The notes beneath the pieces were generated by a model that made no database searches, had not been told where the DNA came from, and saw only the letters and a list, made by a program, of their open reading frames with translations. This document shows, one piece after another, positions 25,841 to 34,980 of a stretch of DNA of 64,000 nucleotides. Source of the DNA: Paenibacillus_G elgii_A (GTDB lineage: Bacteria; Bacillota; Bacilli; Paenibacillales; NBRC-103111); NCBI GenBank assembly GCA_042219835.1, contig JBHJMN010000001.1, positions 306,833 through 370,832 of the forward strand, in the 5' to 3' direction. Numbering within the stretch: the first letter of the stretch is position 1; each line of letters opens with the position of its first letter. Both the position numbers and the translations under genes were made by a program.

Positions 25841-26868
25841 TCCCGGCTCGCAGCGCCCCGTTTCGGGATCGCGAAGCCGAAGGTCGTTTTCACGCCGGGC
25901 TCGCTTTCGGCCCATAAGGTCCCCGAATGCTTCTCAGCGAGCGCCTTCGCGATGGCCAGACCTAATCCGCTTCCTTGAGCGGAAGGATTCCTGGCCCGGT
26001 CTGTACGGTACATTCGTTCGAACACGCGGGGCAAATCGTCCGGCGAAATCCCGCTCCCCCGGTCCCACACCAGCAGCCGGTACTTATCCGCGGCTTCCAT
26101 CAGCTCGATGCCCAATACTTTACCATCTTTTCCATGCTCGACGGCATTTTTGATCAGATTGCTGACAATCCGCAGCATGCTTACCCGATCGGCCTCAACG
26201 AAGCAGGCTTCTTCCGGAATGTTGACTTTTAACTCAATTGCATATTTTTTCAGCTCGGGCAAAAATTCGATCACCGATTCCCGGACAATTTCCGCAAAAT
26301 CCAGCGTTTCCGGATTCAATGAAATTTCGTCCGCATCCAGCTTGGCCAGCTCGAAGATTTCGTCGATCAGCTCTTTCAAGGCGACGGCCTTCCCGGACAA
26401 AATGTCCAGATACCGCTCCTTCTCTTCGCTCGAAGCCGCGATGTCATCCTTCAACGCATCCGCATAGCCGATGAGCGACGTGAGCGGAGTCCGGATATCG
26501 TGGGAAATGTTGGACAGCAGACTTTTTCTCGCCGCCTCGGAGCGGATCGTGCGGACGTGAACCTTGGCCAGCTGCTCAATCAAGTCGTTGATCGAAAAGA
26601 TCACCTCGTCCAGGTGACGGTCTTCACCCGCAAGCAGGCGGGTATTCGTATTCCCTTGCGTGGCGCGCCTCAGGGCAGCCGCCATATCCTTCAGCCTCGC
26701 CATGAAACGATACCGGACGAACAAATGGATGACCGTAACGGCAAACAGCGCAGCGAATAAAGCCCCGCGGACGATGCCTTGGGGCTGGTAATTCCAATCC
26801 AGGATGAAAAGCGCGGACAAGACGATGAACTGCACAATCAGGAGAACGGCGCCCTTGTCATGCTTCAT
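25837..26868 (-). CDS. Sensor histidine kinase with two membrane segments
   Basis: 343 aa from ATG 26868 (AGGTGA six bases upstream), overlapping the regulator gene by 11 bases. There are two transmembrane helices near residues 8-27 and 33-52 with almost no extracellular loop, the layout of intramembrane-sensing kinases such as BceS. A HAMP-like linker follows, then the H-box ISHDIRTPLTSLIGY, N-box SNLIKNAVEHG and G-boxes WDRGSGISP and GSGLGLAIAK. Its signal is probably relayed from the membrane or transporter; bacitracin is the obvious candidate. Confidence 0.85.
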   Translation of the reverse strand: MKHDKGAVLLIVQFIVLSALFILDWNYQPQGIVRGALFAALFAVTVIHLFVRYRFMARLKDMAAALRRATQGNTNTRLLAGEDRHLDEVIFSINDLIEQLAKVHVRTIRSEAARKSLLSNISHDIRTPLTSLIGYADALKDDIAASSEEKERYLDILSGKAVALKELIDEIFELAKLDADEISLNPETLDFAEIVRESVIEFLPELKKYAIELKVNIPEEACFVEADRVSMLRIVSNLIKNAVEHGKDGKVLGIELMEAADKYRLLVWDRGSGISPDDLPRVFERMYRTDRARNPSAQGSGLGLAIAKALAEKHSGTLWAESEPGVKTTFGFAIPKRGAASRD

Positions 26869-27574
26869 CTTTGTCACCTGCAAATTTGTACCCGATTCCC
26901 CATACGGTCTGAATCCATTTCGGATCGGACGGGTCCTCCTCGATTTTCATCCGGAGCTTGCGGATATGGACCATCACGGTATTATCGTCTTCCAAATAAT
27001 CGCTGTCCCATACTTGCCGGAACAGCTGCGTCTTTGTAAACACCTGTTCGGGGTGTGAAGCCATAAACTTCAGCAGCTCGAATTCTTTACCTGTTAGCGA
27101 GATCTCTTCCCCTGCTCTCGTGACCGTATACTTTTGCAAATGAATCGTCATGTTTTTGAAGCTCAGCACCGTCTCCTGCTGCGAGCCGTTTTCGCTGCCT
27201 AAGACGAGGAAGCGGCGCAGATGGGCTTTAATCCGGGCGACCAGTTCATGGATGCTGAAAGGCTTCGTAATATAGTCGTCCGCCCCGATGCTCAGCCCCA
27301 GTACTTTATCGATTTCCTGATCCTTGGCCGTGAGCATGAGAATCGGAACGTTCGTCTTCATGCGAAGTCTCCGGCATACCTCGATGCCGTCGATCTTGGG
27401 CATCATCAAATCGAGCAGGATCAGGTTATAGCGGTGCGCTTCGAACAGACGGAGAGCTTCTTCCCCGTCTGCCGCCGCATCAATCCGATACGTTTCTCTT
27501 TCCAAATACGTTTTCACCAGCTCGCGAATTTCCCGATCGTCATCGGCAATAAGAATTCGAATATCGCGCTGCAT
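26858..27574 (-). CDS. OmpR/PhoB-family response regulator
   Basis: 238 aa. The receiver domain has the acidic pair IADDD, the phospho-accepting Asp in LILLDLMMP and the Lys in YITKPF. The winged-helix output domain ends with VRKLR-type contacts (TVMVHIRKLRMKIEEDP, WGIGYKF). It is first in the kinase-bcrAB-uppP group and the likely binder of the 11-bp-spaced repeats before bcrA. No such repeats are visible before its own gene. Confidence 0.9.
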   Translation of the reverse strand: MQRDIRILIADDDREIRELVKTYLERETYRIDAAADGEEALRLFEAHRYNLILLDLMMPKIDGIEVCRRLRMKTNVPILMLTAKDQEIDKVLGLSIGADDYITKPFSIHELVARIKAHLRRFLVLGSENGSQQETVLSFKNMTIHLQKYTVTRAGEEISLTGKEFELLKFMASHPEQVFTKTQLFRQVWDSDYLEDDNTVMVHIRKLRMKIEEDPSDPKWIQTVWGIGYKFAGDKDEA

Positions 27575-27745
27575 CGTTCCACCTGCTTTTTTCTGGACAT
27601 TCCCCGACTAAGGGCCGGTTGCCATCCACATTAAAATGTCGCTGCACGGCCATTTATGGGTACAAAATACGTCGCCTTTGAGTATACCATTTCTCATGAT
27701 CCAATGGCTATCGCCCGCCAAAAAGCGGCCTTCTTCCTTCAAAGC

Positions 27746-27775
27746 AAAAAAAAGCTTGATTTCTCAAGCTTTTTC
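27746..27775 (-). terminator. Terminator of the uvrA-like gene
   Basis: Stem AAAAAGCTTGA / TCAAGCTTTTT with a four-base loop and T-runs on both sides, so it may act in both directions. The rest of 27575-27903 holds the regulator's promoter region and no gene. Confidence 0.8.
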
Positions 27776-27903
27776 ATTCAAACGAGGCACTTCGATTAAC
27801 TTCGATAAGTAACTCCGGCTCGTCGTACACAAACGAGCGCTCCCGCCGCCGTTGCCAGGTCATGTAGGTTTTTTAGGCAGTCAAGCAGCGGACAGCCTCT
27901 CTT

Positions 27904-30441
27904 TTATCCGTTCAGCGCGTTCCTCAAAAAAGCCGCGGTGTAAGATCCGTCCGCTTGCGCGACATGCTCAGGCGTGCCCTGCGCGACAAGATAACCGCCC
28001 GCTTCTCCCCCGTCCGGTCCCAGATCGACGATCCAATCCGCCTCGCGGATCAAATCGAGATGATGCTCGATAACGATGACCGTATTCCCTGCGTCTACCA
28101 GTTTATTCAGCAAAATCAGAAGCTGTCGCACATCGGAAGGATGTAGTCCCGTCGTCGGCTCGTCCAGCAGGTACAGGGTATGCCCTTTTGCTTTTTTGCT
28201 TAATTCCTTGGCCAGCTTGAGGCGCTGGGCCTCTCCTCCGGACAGCGTAGTCGCCGATTGGCCCAGCTGCAAATAACCGAGCCCCACTTCGCACAGCAGC
28301 GCCAGCTTTTCCGCCAGCTCGCGATGTCCGCTGAAGAAATGCAAGCTTTCCTGCACCGTCATATCCAGAAGCTCGGAGATGTTCTTGCCCTTGTATGTGA
28401 CGCTCAAAATATCGTCCTTAAACCGTCTTCCGCCGCAGTCCGGGCACACGGCTTCCACATCCGGCAAAAAGTGCATATCCAGCAGCAGTACGCCCAGCCC
28501 CTGGCATTTCTCGCATCTCCCCCCGGGAACGTTGAACGAAAAATGCTTCGACGACAGCTTTCTCCGTTTGGCCTCCGGCAGTCCGGAGAACAGATTGCGG
28601 ATCAGCGTAAATACGTCGGTGTAGGTGGCGATGTTGGAGCGCTGGATACGTCCGATGGGCGATTGATCGACCGTAATCCATTTGTCGATATGCTCGAACC
28701 CGTCGATGCTTCCGCATTCCAAACCGCTTTCCGTGCGCCCCTGAACATACTGTCGGCCGGCCGGGTCGATCAGATCGAACAACAACGTCGATTTTCCGGA
28801 ACCGGAGACGCCGGTAACGGCAATTAACGTGCCTAAAGGAAGCTCGACCGTGATGTTTTTCAAGTTTCGCGTGTACGCGTCCCGGACGGTCAAGAAGGCT
28901 CCGTTACCGGGTCTTCGCCCGGAGGATAGCGTCCGTCCATGAACGTTTTTCAGGAATTGTCCCGTCACTGAGCCCGGATTCGACATTAACGCTTCAAGCG
29001 TTCCGGTACCGACGACCACTCCCCCTTGACGGCCTGCGCCCGGTCCCATATCGATGATGTAATCGGCTGCTTCCATCACATCGACGTCATGCTCAATCAC
29101 AAGCACGGTATTTCCCAAGTCGCGCAGCTGTTGTAACACGCCAATGAGCGAAGCCGTATCCCTCGGATGCAGCCCTGCCGTGGGCTCGTCCAGGACGTAC
29201 AAGACCCCGGTAAGACCCGAGCCTAACAGCGAGGCCAGCCGGAGACGCTGCGATTCGCCGCCGGACAGCGTATTGGCCTGCCGGTCGAGGGACAGATACC
29301 CCAAACCGACCTTTGCAACCCGCCTCATGCGCTCCGCGATATCGTGGATGATCGGGTCCAGCACCTGTTGCCCCGCTTCGGAGAGGGCGGGCCGCATCTC
29401 TTCCAGCCACGTCATCAAGCGGTGAAGCGGCCATGACGAAATTTCGGAAATCGATTGTCCGCTTATCGTGACCAAGCGGCTCTCGCTTCTCAGGCGCGTT
29501 CCTTCGCAAGCGGGACAAGGGCGGCGGGTGAAATAGCTTGCCAGCTTCCTCGACTGTGCGGTATCTCCGGTCTGCTCCCGGTGCCGCCGGTTCAGATAGG
29601 TCAGCGCGCCCTCGAAGCGGCCTTTTCCGACCGACTTGGGCGGCTTGATTCCGGGAAAACGTCCGGCAAACGGCTCACTCTCGACGCCGTGAAGCAGCAA
29701 ATCCCGCTGAACCGGACTATAGTCCTTCATAGGAGCGTCCGGGTCAAACGTGAACCCGTAATGCTTCGCCGCAGTCTGAAGCACGTCCGAATAATAATCG
29801 ATGAACATCCCGTCCCAAAAGGTAACGCAGCCATCGCGAAAACTCCGCTCTTCATCGAAAACCAAGCCTGTCTCCAAGCTTGTAACGACTCCCATCCCGG
29901 CGCACGCTTCACAGGCGCCTTCCGGCTTATTGAAGGAGAAGTGGGCCATTTTCAGCTTGGGGACTGCGCACCGGCATTGGGGACAGCGGTCCATTTCCGA
30001 ACCATGGCTCTCCTCCAGAAGCCTCGTTCCATGGTCCGCCTCTTCCCCGGCCGGTTCGAACGAGGGCCTTATCGTGGCGCCGCATGATGGACAAGGCCGC
30101 TCCCCGAGCCTAGCGTACAAAACCCGTAAATACGTATAAATCTCCGTGATCGTCCCCAGTGTGGACCTTGGGTTCCGGTTGGCGATCTGCTGACCGACCC
30201 CAATCGACGGGGAAAGACCGGTGATCGATTCCACCTTCGGCTTGTCGATCGCATCCGTAACTATGCCCATCGATTCCATGTATTGCCTCTGGCATTCCTT
30301 CTGCAAAATGTCCATCGCCAGCGTCGATTTTCCTGAGCCGGATAACCCGGTCAAGACGACGAGCTTGTTCTTCGGAATGCTCAGTGAGACGTGCTTCAGA
30401 TTATTTTCATAGGCGCCTTGAATGACAATGGCTCCTCCCAT
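27904..30441 (-). CDS. UvrA-like excinuclease ATPase (class II paralogue)
   Basis: 845 aa, about 100 shorter than canonical UvrA. Two ABC modules: Walker A GLSGSGKST (residues 31-39) and GVSGSGKSTL (about 540), signatures LSGGESQRLRLA and LSGGEAQRLKLA, and Walker B DEPTAGLHP and DEPTTGLHP. Zinc-finger cysteines are present in CPSCG/CPQC and CEKCQG/CPDCGG. The shortening is in the region before the first signature, where UvrA binds UvrB, which is typical of UvrA2/DrrC-like paralogues linked to tolerance of DNA-binding drugs. The start has GAGGAGG upstream. Confidence 0.88.
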   Translation of the reverse strand: MGGAIVIQGAYENNLKHVSLSIPKNKLVVLTGLSGSGKSTLAMDILQKECQRQYMESMGIVTDAIDKPKVESITGLSPSIGVGQQIANRNPRSTLGTITEIYTYLRVLYARLGERPCPSCGATIRPSFEPAGEEADHGTRLLEESHGSEMDRCPQCRCAVPKLKMAHFSFNKPEGACEACAGMGVVTSLETGLVFDEERSFRDGCVTFWDGMFIDYYSDVLQTAAKHYGFTFDPDAPMKDYSPVQRDLLLHGVESEPFAGRFPGIKPPKSVGKGRFEGALTYLNRRHREQTGDTAQSRKLASYFTRRPCPACEGTRLRSESRLVTISGQSISEISSWPLHRLMTWLEEMRPALSEAGQQVLDPIIHDIAERMRRVAKVGLGYLSLDRQANTLSGGESQRLRLASLLGSGLTGVLYVLDEPTAGLHPRDTASLIGVLQQLRDLGNTVLVIEHDVDVMEAADYIIDMGPGAGRQGGVVVGTGTLEALMSNPGSVTGQFLKNVHGRTLSSGRRPGNGAFLTVRDAYTRNLKNITVELPLGTLIAVTGVSGSGKSTLLFDLIDPAGRQYVQGRTESGLECGSIDGFEHIDKWITVDQSPIGRIQRSNIATYTDVFTLIRNLFSGLPEAKRRKLSSKHFSFNVPGGRCEKCQGLGVLLLDMHFLPDVEAVCPDCGGRRFKDDILSVTYKGKNISELLDMTVQESLHFFSGHRELAEKLALLCEVGLGYLQLGQSATTLSGGEAQRLKLAKELSKKAKGHTLYLLDEPTTGLHPSDVRQLLILLNKLVDAGNTVIVIEHHLDLIREADWIVDLGPDGGEAGGYLVAQGTPEHVAQADGSYTAAFLRNALNG

Positions 30442-30621
30442 CTTGTATCCTCCTCGTTTCCATCTGCCTTAGGTACCGCACCTTCCTAGATCAAGTATAC
30501 TTGCTGCACATGACATCTATTGTCATATTAGACAAGGCCTGTACTTATACTGCAATTGAAATGGGAGGAGTGTGGAAGGAGTGTCAAAACGAAGCGGGCA
30601 TAGGACCCTGTTTGGAAGATA

Positions 30622-30783
30622 CTATTCCTGCTCCAAAACGCCGGCCGTTTCCTGCGATGCCATTTGCTTCTGCGCGGAGGCAACCGGATTCCGGTTATGC
30701 TCGAATTCGTTTATTTCGCTAAATGATTCCATCGTGCTTTCTTGCGTCTGCATTTCTTTGTCGGAGGCTTTGAATTCCGCCAT
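30622..30783 (-). CDS. Small acidic 53-aa protein
   Basis: ATG 30783 has GAGGG six bases upstream and opens a 53-codon frame: MAEFKASDKEMQTQESTMES, then a Gln/Glu-rich tail ending VLEQE. It lies between asnB and the uvrA-like gene on the same strand, 87 bases after the asnB stop. The protein is highly charged, without cysteine or hydrophobic segment, and probably disordered. I do not recognise it; the evidence is the ribosome binding site and coherent composition. Confidence 0.5.
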   Translation of the reverse strand: MAEFKASDKEMQTQESTMESFSEINEFEHNRNPVASAQKQMASQETAGVLEQE

Positions 30784-30870
30784 CGGGTTCCCTCGCTTGT
30801 CAGTCGTTTTAGTTTCAACATGTATAGAATATCCAGTCCGTCCGGAATCGTATGCACGGCCTCTCGCACT

Positions 30871-32703
30871 TCACGCCCCAAGCTCCAGCTTGACGCCATA
30901 CTCCTTGAGCCAGCAGTTCACCTGCACCAAATAATCCAGAATCGCGCGAGCCTCCGTTTCGTTCTCTACGGTGCTTTTGCCTTCCGCAATAAGCCTCACC
31001 CTCCCGGCATCGATCAGCGCATGAATCGGAGCATTCGGGTCATCCAGAACGTCAAGCATCCACCGGCTGATCAGGTCGAAGTAAACTTTGTCCTTCGTGC
31101 TCGGGTAAGCGCTCTTCCGGCGGTTTCGGACGTCATCCGGAAGCACGCCTTCGAAGGCACGGCGCAAAATTCCTTTTTCGATATGATCGATGCTTTTCAG
31201 CTCGAACGGGACGTTCCACAAATATTCCACGAGCCGGTAATCGCAGAACGGCACGCGCACTTCGAAGCCCGTCATCATGCTGGCCCGGTCTTTCCGGTCC
31301 AGCATATAAGGCAGGAACCGCTTGATGAAAAGGTACGAGATCTGCCGCTGCTTCCGTTCAAGCTCCGCTTCCCCTTCGAGAAACGGAATCTCGCCGACGG
31401 CTTCTTGAAAACGCCGCTTGCGGTATGCTTCGAGCTGAAGCATGTCCCGAATCTCCGTTTTCAGCACATCCGAGGTATAGCCGAAGTTCATCAGCCACGG
31501 AAACACTTCGGCATTCAAAAACTGCTCTTGATAAAAGAACGGATACCCCGAAAACACTTCGTCGGCGGACTCACCGGACAGCGCCACCGTTGCATTCTTC
31601 TTCATTTCCGTAAACAGCAAATAAAGCGAGGTTTCGATCTCGCCGACGCTCGGAAGGTCACGGGCCCGCATCGGCTCAAGCAAATGCTCGATCAGCTTAT
31701 CCGGCCCAAAGACGACGGAATGATGCTCCGTGCCGACATGCTCGGATACCCGCCTGACCCAAGGCTCGTCTTTGTCGCGCCGCATAAAATCCTCCTCGAA
31801 GTCGCGGTCGTTGTTTACAAAATCGATGGAATACGTGTGGAGCTTCTTCCCTTGTTCTCGGAAATTTTGGCCGGCCAGTGCTGTCAATCCGCTAGAGTCA
31901 AGCCCGCCGGACAGCATGCAGACGACCGGCTTATCCGCGATAAGCTGCCGCTTCACCGTATCTTCGAGAAGCGAGCGGATCGTGCGGACCGTGGTCTCGG
32001 TATCATCCGTATGTTTGCGGCTTGCCAGCTTCCAGTAGCGGATATTGCGGCTGCCTTCGGCTGTAAACGTCACGTAATGGCCTCCTTTGACCTCCTCGAC
32101 GTCCTTGAACACCCCTTGTCCGGGAGTCCGCATCGCCCCCATGCCGAAAAGGTCCGCCAGCCCTTCACGGTCGACGACGGGTTCCACCAGCGGATGCGCC
32201 AGCAGCGCCTTGATTTCCGACCCGAAAATAACGGCGCTTCCCCTTCTGGCAAAAAACAGCGGTTTTACCCCAAGGTGGTCCCGGCCGAGCATCAGCTGCC
32301 CGCGCTGCTCATCCCAGATGCCAAACGCATAGATGCCGTTAAAATGCCTTACGCAATCCTCCTTCCACTCGACATACGAATGCAGAAGCACCTCCGTATC
32401 GGAATTCGTTTCAAACCGGTGGCCTTTTCCTTCCAATTCCCTTCTCAGCTCCCGGAAATTGTAGAGCTCGCCGTTGTAAGTCAAGGCTATGGTCTGGTCG
32501 CCATCCCGATAAAGCATCGGCTGCTTCCCGCCCTCGGGATCGATCACGATCAAACGGCGGTGTCCAAACGCAGCCCGTTTCGAAAACCAGAAGCCTTCGG
32601 CATCCGGCCCGCGATGCGCAATGGACCTTGTCATCTCCGTCAACACCGGCCGTTCGTCGGAAAGGTCTTGGGACCAATCCACCCATCCTGCAATTCCGCA
32701 CAT
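30871..32703 (-). CDS. asnB: Glutamine-hydrolysing asparagine synthetase
   Basis: 610 aa, full length for AsnB. The class II glutaminase domain begins MCGIAGWVDW with the N-terminal nucleophile Cys2, and RHRGPD-like AHRGPDAEGF, YNGELYNF and TDTEVLL-type NSDTEVLLHSY follow. The synthetase domain has the PP-loop MLSGGLDSSGL (about residue 285) and SGESADEVFSGY. It converts aspartate, glutamine and ATP to asparagine, or amidates another carboxylate, since AsnB homologues also modify peptidoglycan or secondary metabolites. It is divergent from a TetR gene. Confidence 0.92.
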   Translation of the reverse strand: MCGIAGWVDWSQDLSDERPVLTEMTRSIAHRGPDAEGFWFSKRAAFGHRRLIVIDPEGGKQPMLYRDGDQTIALTYNGELYNFRELRRELEGKGHRFETNSDTEVLLHSYVEWKEDCVRHFNGIYAFGIWDEQRGQLMLGRDHLGVKPLFFARRGSAVIFGSEIKALLAHPLVEPVVDREGLADLFGMGAMRTPGQGVFKDVEEVKGGHYVTFTAEGSRNIRYWKLASRKHTDDTETTVRTIRSLLEDTVKRQLIADKPVVCMLSGGLDSSGLTALAGQNFREQGKKLHTYSIDFVNNDRDFEEDFMRRDKDEPWVRRVSEHVGTEHHSVVFGPDKLIEHLLEPMRARDLPSVGEIETSLYLLFTEMKKNATVALSGESADEVFSGYPFFYQEQFLNAEVFPWLMNFGYTSDVLKTEIRDMLQLEAYRKRRFQEAVGEIPFLEGEAELERKQRQISYLFIKRFLPYMLDRKDRASMMTGFEVRVPFCDYRLVEYLWNVPFELKSIDHIEKGILRRAFEGVLPDDVRNRRKSAYPSTKDKVYFDLISRWMLDVLDDPNAPIHALIDAGRVRLIAEGKSTVENETEARAILDYLVQVNCWLKEYGVKLELGA

Positions 32704-32893
32704 AAAGTTCTACCTTCTTTCCTCATCGTTTAGGTTTGTAGCGTATTTCGGCTCTATCGTTGACATCACACCGCCTTTCATTCGACCAGATTCGCAAAAC
32801 GGTCGAAATTTGAGTGAAAAAATCGACCAAAATTACACATCGGTCATAAATCAATAATAGGACATTCCAACAATTTTGGCAATGGTTGACTAT

Positions 32894-32906
32894 TTAACCA
32901 GGTTAA
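32894..32906. promoter_or_regulatory. Candidate TetR operator
   Basis: Perfect dyad TTAACC-A-GGTTAA located between a TTGACT -35 box (32885-32890) and the AT-rich -10 region of the TetR gene, so it is well placed for autorepression; asnB lies on the other side. Confidence 0.55.
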
Positions 32907-32953
32907 TGAATAATAGATAGAAGATCATATACTATGGGGGCATGGGCGGGTCA

Positions 32954-33523
32954 ATGAAACAACCGGACAAAAAACTAAAAATCATCGAAGCGGCAACCGA
33001 GCTGTTCCTCCATTCGGGGGTGCGGCGGACAACGCTGAGCAAGATCGCGGAGAAGGCAGGGATCGGCAAAGGAACAATTTATTATTATTACGAGGATAAG
33101 ACTCAAATTCTGATGGATTGCTACATGAGGCATGTCCACCTGATGCGGTCGAAGGCTTTTGGCGAGCTCCAACAAGAAAGCGATATTTTGGTGCGTTTGC
33201 GAAGCATTCTTCGCTATTTAAGCGCGGAGGTGCATCAGGACCCTTTCGTTTCCACCTTGTTTGAGGAGTACAAGGAATTTCGGCTCGCGGAGATTGAAAA
33301 GTGCTTCGCCCAATCGGAAGAAGCCGCCGTTCAATTGATCGGCAGCTTGATCCGGGAAGGACAGCAGCAAGGGCACTATGCCGAGGTTCCGCTGCCGCTT
33401 ACCGCGTTTATGTTGGTCAAAATGATTTTTTCCTACGAGCTCGATTATCCGAAGACGGAGCAAAGCGATCAGGACTTGAAGCAGCTCCTTCGTCATATGC
33501 TGCGCAAACGGACCGACGCTTAA
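32954..33523 (+). CDS. TetR/AcrR-family transcriptional regulator
   Basis: 189 aa from ATG 32954 (an ATG at 32942 is also possible). The HTH is at residues about 24-48: RTTLSKIAEKAGIGKGTIYYYYEDK, cut here as TTLSKIAEKAGIGKGTIYYY. The C-terminal ligand domain is helical, with an invariant YYY-DK turn. It is the only plus-strand gene in this neighbourhood. Targets may be its own promoter and asnB, or the convergent permease; the ligand is unknown. Confidence 0.85.
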   Translation: MKQPDKKLKIIEAATELFLHSGVRRTTLSKIAEKAGIGKGTIYYYYEDKTQILMDCYMRHVHLMRSKAFGELQQESDILVRLRSILRYLSAEVHQDPFVSTLFEEYKEFRLAEIEKCFAQSEEAAVQLIGSLIREGQQQGHYAEVPLPLTAFMLVKMIFSYELDYPKTEQSDQDLKQLLRHMLRKRTDA

Positions 33524-33527
33524 ACCG

Positions 33528-33561
33528 AAGCGGCAGCCTCATATTGGAGAAGCTGCCGCTT
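33528..33561. terminator. Hairpin between convergent tetR and permease genes
   Basis: Ten-base-pair stem AAGCGGCAGC / GCTGCCGCTT with a 14-base loop but no T-run. A weak bidirectional terminator at most. Confidence 0.35.
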
Positions 33562-33593
33562 GACCGGAACTTGCCGGCCTATCCTATCGAGTT

Positions 33594-34946
33594 CTAATCC
33601 AGCACGGTGTTCTCCCCCGCAGGGGCATTCGCCGGCCTTACTCGGGCCAAGTAATAAAGCACGGCTACCGCAAAAATGACGACAACGACGCCCCAGAGCG
33701 GAACACTCATGCCGAACAGCGGAAGCGAGGTCGTCATGAGGCTGTATCGGATCACGCAATAGAGGAATACCAGCCCCAGAATTAGCGCGATGGCCGGAAT
33801 GACAGGAAAGGCCACTTTGAAAGGACGCTCCATAGTCGGTTCCTTCACGCGCAGAATGAACAAGGAAATCATGCTGAGACAATACATGACGACGGCGCCG
33901 AATACCGCAAGCAGGATCAAGGCGTTGGCAAAAGCCGCCGAGCCGGCGCAGATTACGCCGATCACGCCCGGTACGATGAGCCCCCATACCGGTACGCTTT
34001 TGGAATTGAGCCGGGCCAGAAATTTCGGGAAATAGCCGGCGCGAGCCAGCGCGTATGTCTGCCGGGAATAGCCGATAATAATGCCGTGCAGGCTGGCAAT
34101 CAGGCCGAACAATCCGATAATCGCCACACTCATGGCAAGCCAGCTGCCTTCGCCGTAAACGCTTCCAAGGGCCTGAGGAAGCGGATAGTCTGCCGGTTTT
34201 CCGATACCTCCTCCAAGACCGGCTGTCACGAACAACGTCAACAGCGTAGCTGTAGTCAGCGTTAAAATACCGGAGATAAAGCCGCGCGGAATGTCCCGCT
34301 TCGGATTCTTGACTTCTTCAGCCGCCATCGCGCCGCCTTCGATTGCGAGGAAAAACCAGATCGCAAACGGAATGGCCGCCATGACGCCGCCGCCTCCCCC
34401 GATAAACGAGTTCGCGTTCACCAAATTCTCAAGCTTCACATGCGGCAGTCCCGCTACGTAAAAAATCGCAAGGCCGATCAGCGCGGCGATCGTCGCGCCA
34501 AGCTCGATTAACGCGGCTCCTTTCATGCCCACCAGGTTGATCAAAATAAAAAATACGAACACGCCGATGGTCACATAGACCGGTTGAACCGCCGGAATCA
34601 GGAAGTGGACGTACGCCCCCGTCGAGACCGCAATGGCCGGCGGCGCAAACACAAACTCCATCAGACACGCAATTCCGGCAATAAAGCCGCCGAACGGCCC
34701 CATCGCCCTTGCCGCATAAGCCGAAGGTCCGCCGGCGTTAGGAATGGACGTGGACAGCTCGGAATAGCTGAATATAAAACAGGTAAAAAATACGATGACG
34801 AGCAGCGAAGCGATCGCAAGGCCCATAATTCCGCCCTGCTCAAACCCGTAGTTCCACCCGAAATATTGACCGGAGATGACCATCCCGACCGCGATTGCCC
34901 AAAGATGAATCGGCTTTAACGTTTTTTTCAATTCATGATTTTCCAT
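33594..34946 (-). CDS. eat: APC-family amino acid/ethanolamine permease
   Basis: 450 aa with 12 transmembrane segments. The N-terminal block LWAIAVGMVISGQYFGWNYG and SIPNAGGPSAYAARAMGPFG are characteristic of the ethanolamine permease (Eat) branch, and the conserved AEEVKNPKRDIPRG loop follows helix 6. No ethanolamine ammonia-lyase genes are in the window. The gene lies 34 bases after a HAD phosphatase lipoprotein related to phosphorylcholine phosphatase, so the pair may take up ethanolamine-like amines released outside the cell. Confidence 0.8.
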   Translation of the reverse strand: MENHELKKTLKPIHLWAIAVGMVISGQYFGWNYGFEQGGIMGLAIASLLVIVFFTCFIFSYSELSTSIPNAGGPSAYAARAMGPFGGFIAGIACLMEFVFAPPAIAVSTGAYVHFLIPAVQPVYVTIGVFVFFILINLVGMKGAALIELGATIAALIGLAIFYVAGLPHVKLENLVNANSFIGGGGGVMAAIPFAIWFFLAIEGGAMAAEEVKNPKRDIPRGFISGILTLTTATLLTLFVTAGLGGGIGKPADYPLPQALGSVYGEGSWLAMSVAIIGLFGLIASLHGIIIGYSRQTYALARAGYFPKFLARLNSKSVPVWGLIVPGVIGVICAGSAAFANALILLAVFGAVVMYCLSMISLFILRVKEPTMERPFKVAFPVIPAIALILGLVFLYCVIRYSLMTTSLPLFGMSVPLWGVVVVIFAVAVLYYLARVRPANAPAGENTVLD

Positions 34947-34980
34947 ACGTCAGTTCTCTCCTTCATGTGGGCTATGAGGA

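Noticed and set aside
30742..32733. 663-codon open frame on the plus strand
   Set aside because: It lies entirely antisense to asnB, whose motifs are complete. High GC and codon use commonly open the opposite strand; the translation has no recognisable domain.
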